DNA of 13,737 bases from Nanobdellota archaeon (GTDB taxonomy: Archaea; Nanobdellota; Nanobdellia; SCGC-AAA011-G17; GW2011-AR17): positions 1 to 13,737 of the forward strand of contig JASEIA010000037.1 of NCBI GenBank assembly GCA_030018575.1. Direction: 5' to 3'. The notes beneath the pieces were generated by a model. That model was not told the DNA's origin and did not search any database. It saw nothing but the letters and a program-made list of their open reading frames with translations. Below are positions 13,333-13,737 of this stretch, piece by piece. Each line of letters starts with the position of its first letter. The stretch's first letter is position 1. The position numbers were made by a program, and so were the translations under genes.

Positions 13333-13737
13333 TCAAAACTCCGTGAGGAGTTTTTGATTTTTCATAAGGGCATATTCTTCATAGGTATATTTCAGCCAAT
13401 GTTTCTTTTGTCCTTCAGTAATATACCATTTCATACTCTCTTTTGTTACAGCGCCAACACTTCTATAAAAGTGCCCTTCACTCCAAAATTTCTTCCCCCA
13501 TAACTTATGACGAAATAATTCCCAATGTCCTCGGCGCATCATACATGAGCTGTATCCTTTTATCTGCCTGACTAATTCAATTTCGCCTATAAAACGGACA
13601 TTAGACACAAATAGATGCATATGTTCTGGTCCGAAATTATACGCCGTTAAGATTACCTTATATTGGTTGAGTTTCTCCAGGATATAGATAATTCTGTTAA
13701 TTGGAGTAAAGTTTATAAATACCAAAATCCTTAGATT
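13333..13737 (-). CDS. tnpA: IS200/IS605-type Y1 transposase TnpA (partial, runs off window)
   Basis: The frame is open to the window edge; the in-frame TTG at 13725 is not a convincing start, so the true N-terminus lies outside. About 135 codons are visible. The HUH motif is EHMHLFV (the two His are residues 35 and 37 counted from that TTG), and the nucleophilic tyrosine is in MKWYITEGQKKHW (Tyr 101). These define the Y1 transposase fold, which cuts single-stranded DNA and moves the element by single-strand peel-and-paste. The length fits the family (130-155 aa). No tnpB-like gene is visible on this side. Its last codons overlap a hairpin, and an end-like palindrome follows. All catalytic residues visible are intact, so the element may be active. 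Confidence 0.88.
   Translation of the reverse strand, partial: NLRILVFINFTPINRIIYILEKLNQYKVILTAYNFGPEHMHLFVSNVRFIGEIELVRQIKGYSSCMMRRGHWELFRHKLWGKKFWSEGHFYRSVGAVTKESMKWYITEGQKKHWLKYTYEEYALMKNQKLLTEF
13335..13354. terminator. Hairpin at the 3' end of tnpA
   Basis: AAAACTCC (13335-13342), loop GTGA, GGAGTTTT (13347-13354) is a perfect 8-bp stem overlapping the last codons and stop of tnpA. The flanking T-runs on both strands would suit a bidirectional terminator that shields the element from outside transcription. It could instead belong to the element's end structure. Confidence 0.5.

Overview
The window looks like a piece of an archaeal chromosome, most likely from a DPANN-type archaeon (Woesearchaeota/Pacearchaeota-like); the lineage is inferred from gene content only. 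Supporting signs are archaeal TATA-like boxes at promoter distances, an archease gene, class III (prepilin-type) signal peptides, an archaeal-style VirB11/GspE ATPase with two TadC/FlaJ-like membrane proteins, and heavy use of AGG/AGA arginine codons. No rRNA, tRNA or CRISPR array was found.

Layout. (1) Positions 1-154 hold a possible 3' end of a + strand gene, a degenerate 7-bp tandem repeat array (56-111) and a promoter. (2) Positions 155-3136 (+) hold a tight three-gene operon: MoxR-type AAA+ ATPase, DUF58 protein, and membrane-anchored BatA-like VWA protein. (3) Positions 3210-4737 (-) hold an overlapping AbiEi/AbiEii-type toxin-antitoxin pair, preceded by a 9-bp inverted repeat that could be its operator. 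(4) Positions 4738-5062 are 325 bp without a convincing gene, with a GC-rich hairpin block. (5) Positions 12687 to 5063 (-) hold a type IV pilus/Tad-like gene set in transcription order: intein-containing secretion ATPase, a 54-codon gene, two TadC/GspF-like membrane proteins, two prepilin-like proteins, and archease. (6) Positions 12767-13737 are mobile-element remains: a DDE transposase lacking its N-terminus, abutted by an IS200/IS605-type tnpA that runs off the window end.

How the genes work together. In the pilus-like set the cytoplasmic hexameric ATPase would drive the two polytopic platform proteins to assemble the two prepilin-like subunits. The ATPase, 54-aa protein and both platform proteins are translationally coupled (ATGA overlaps or a 1-nt gap). 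The pilin genes are set apart by 93 bp carrying two perfect hairpins. Archease, the RtcB RNA-ligase activator, follows and appears to have its own leaderless promoter. In the MoxR operon, the AAA+ ATPase would act as a chaperone on the two VWA proteins, as is generally proposed for MoxR-VWA pairs.

Most notable: an intein in the pilus ATPase with atypical C-terminal residues and a damaged first LAGLIDADG motif; two separate arrays of the same phase-locked degenerate heptamer; the candidate AbiE operator; the hairpin pair before the pilin genes; and the nested mobile elements.
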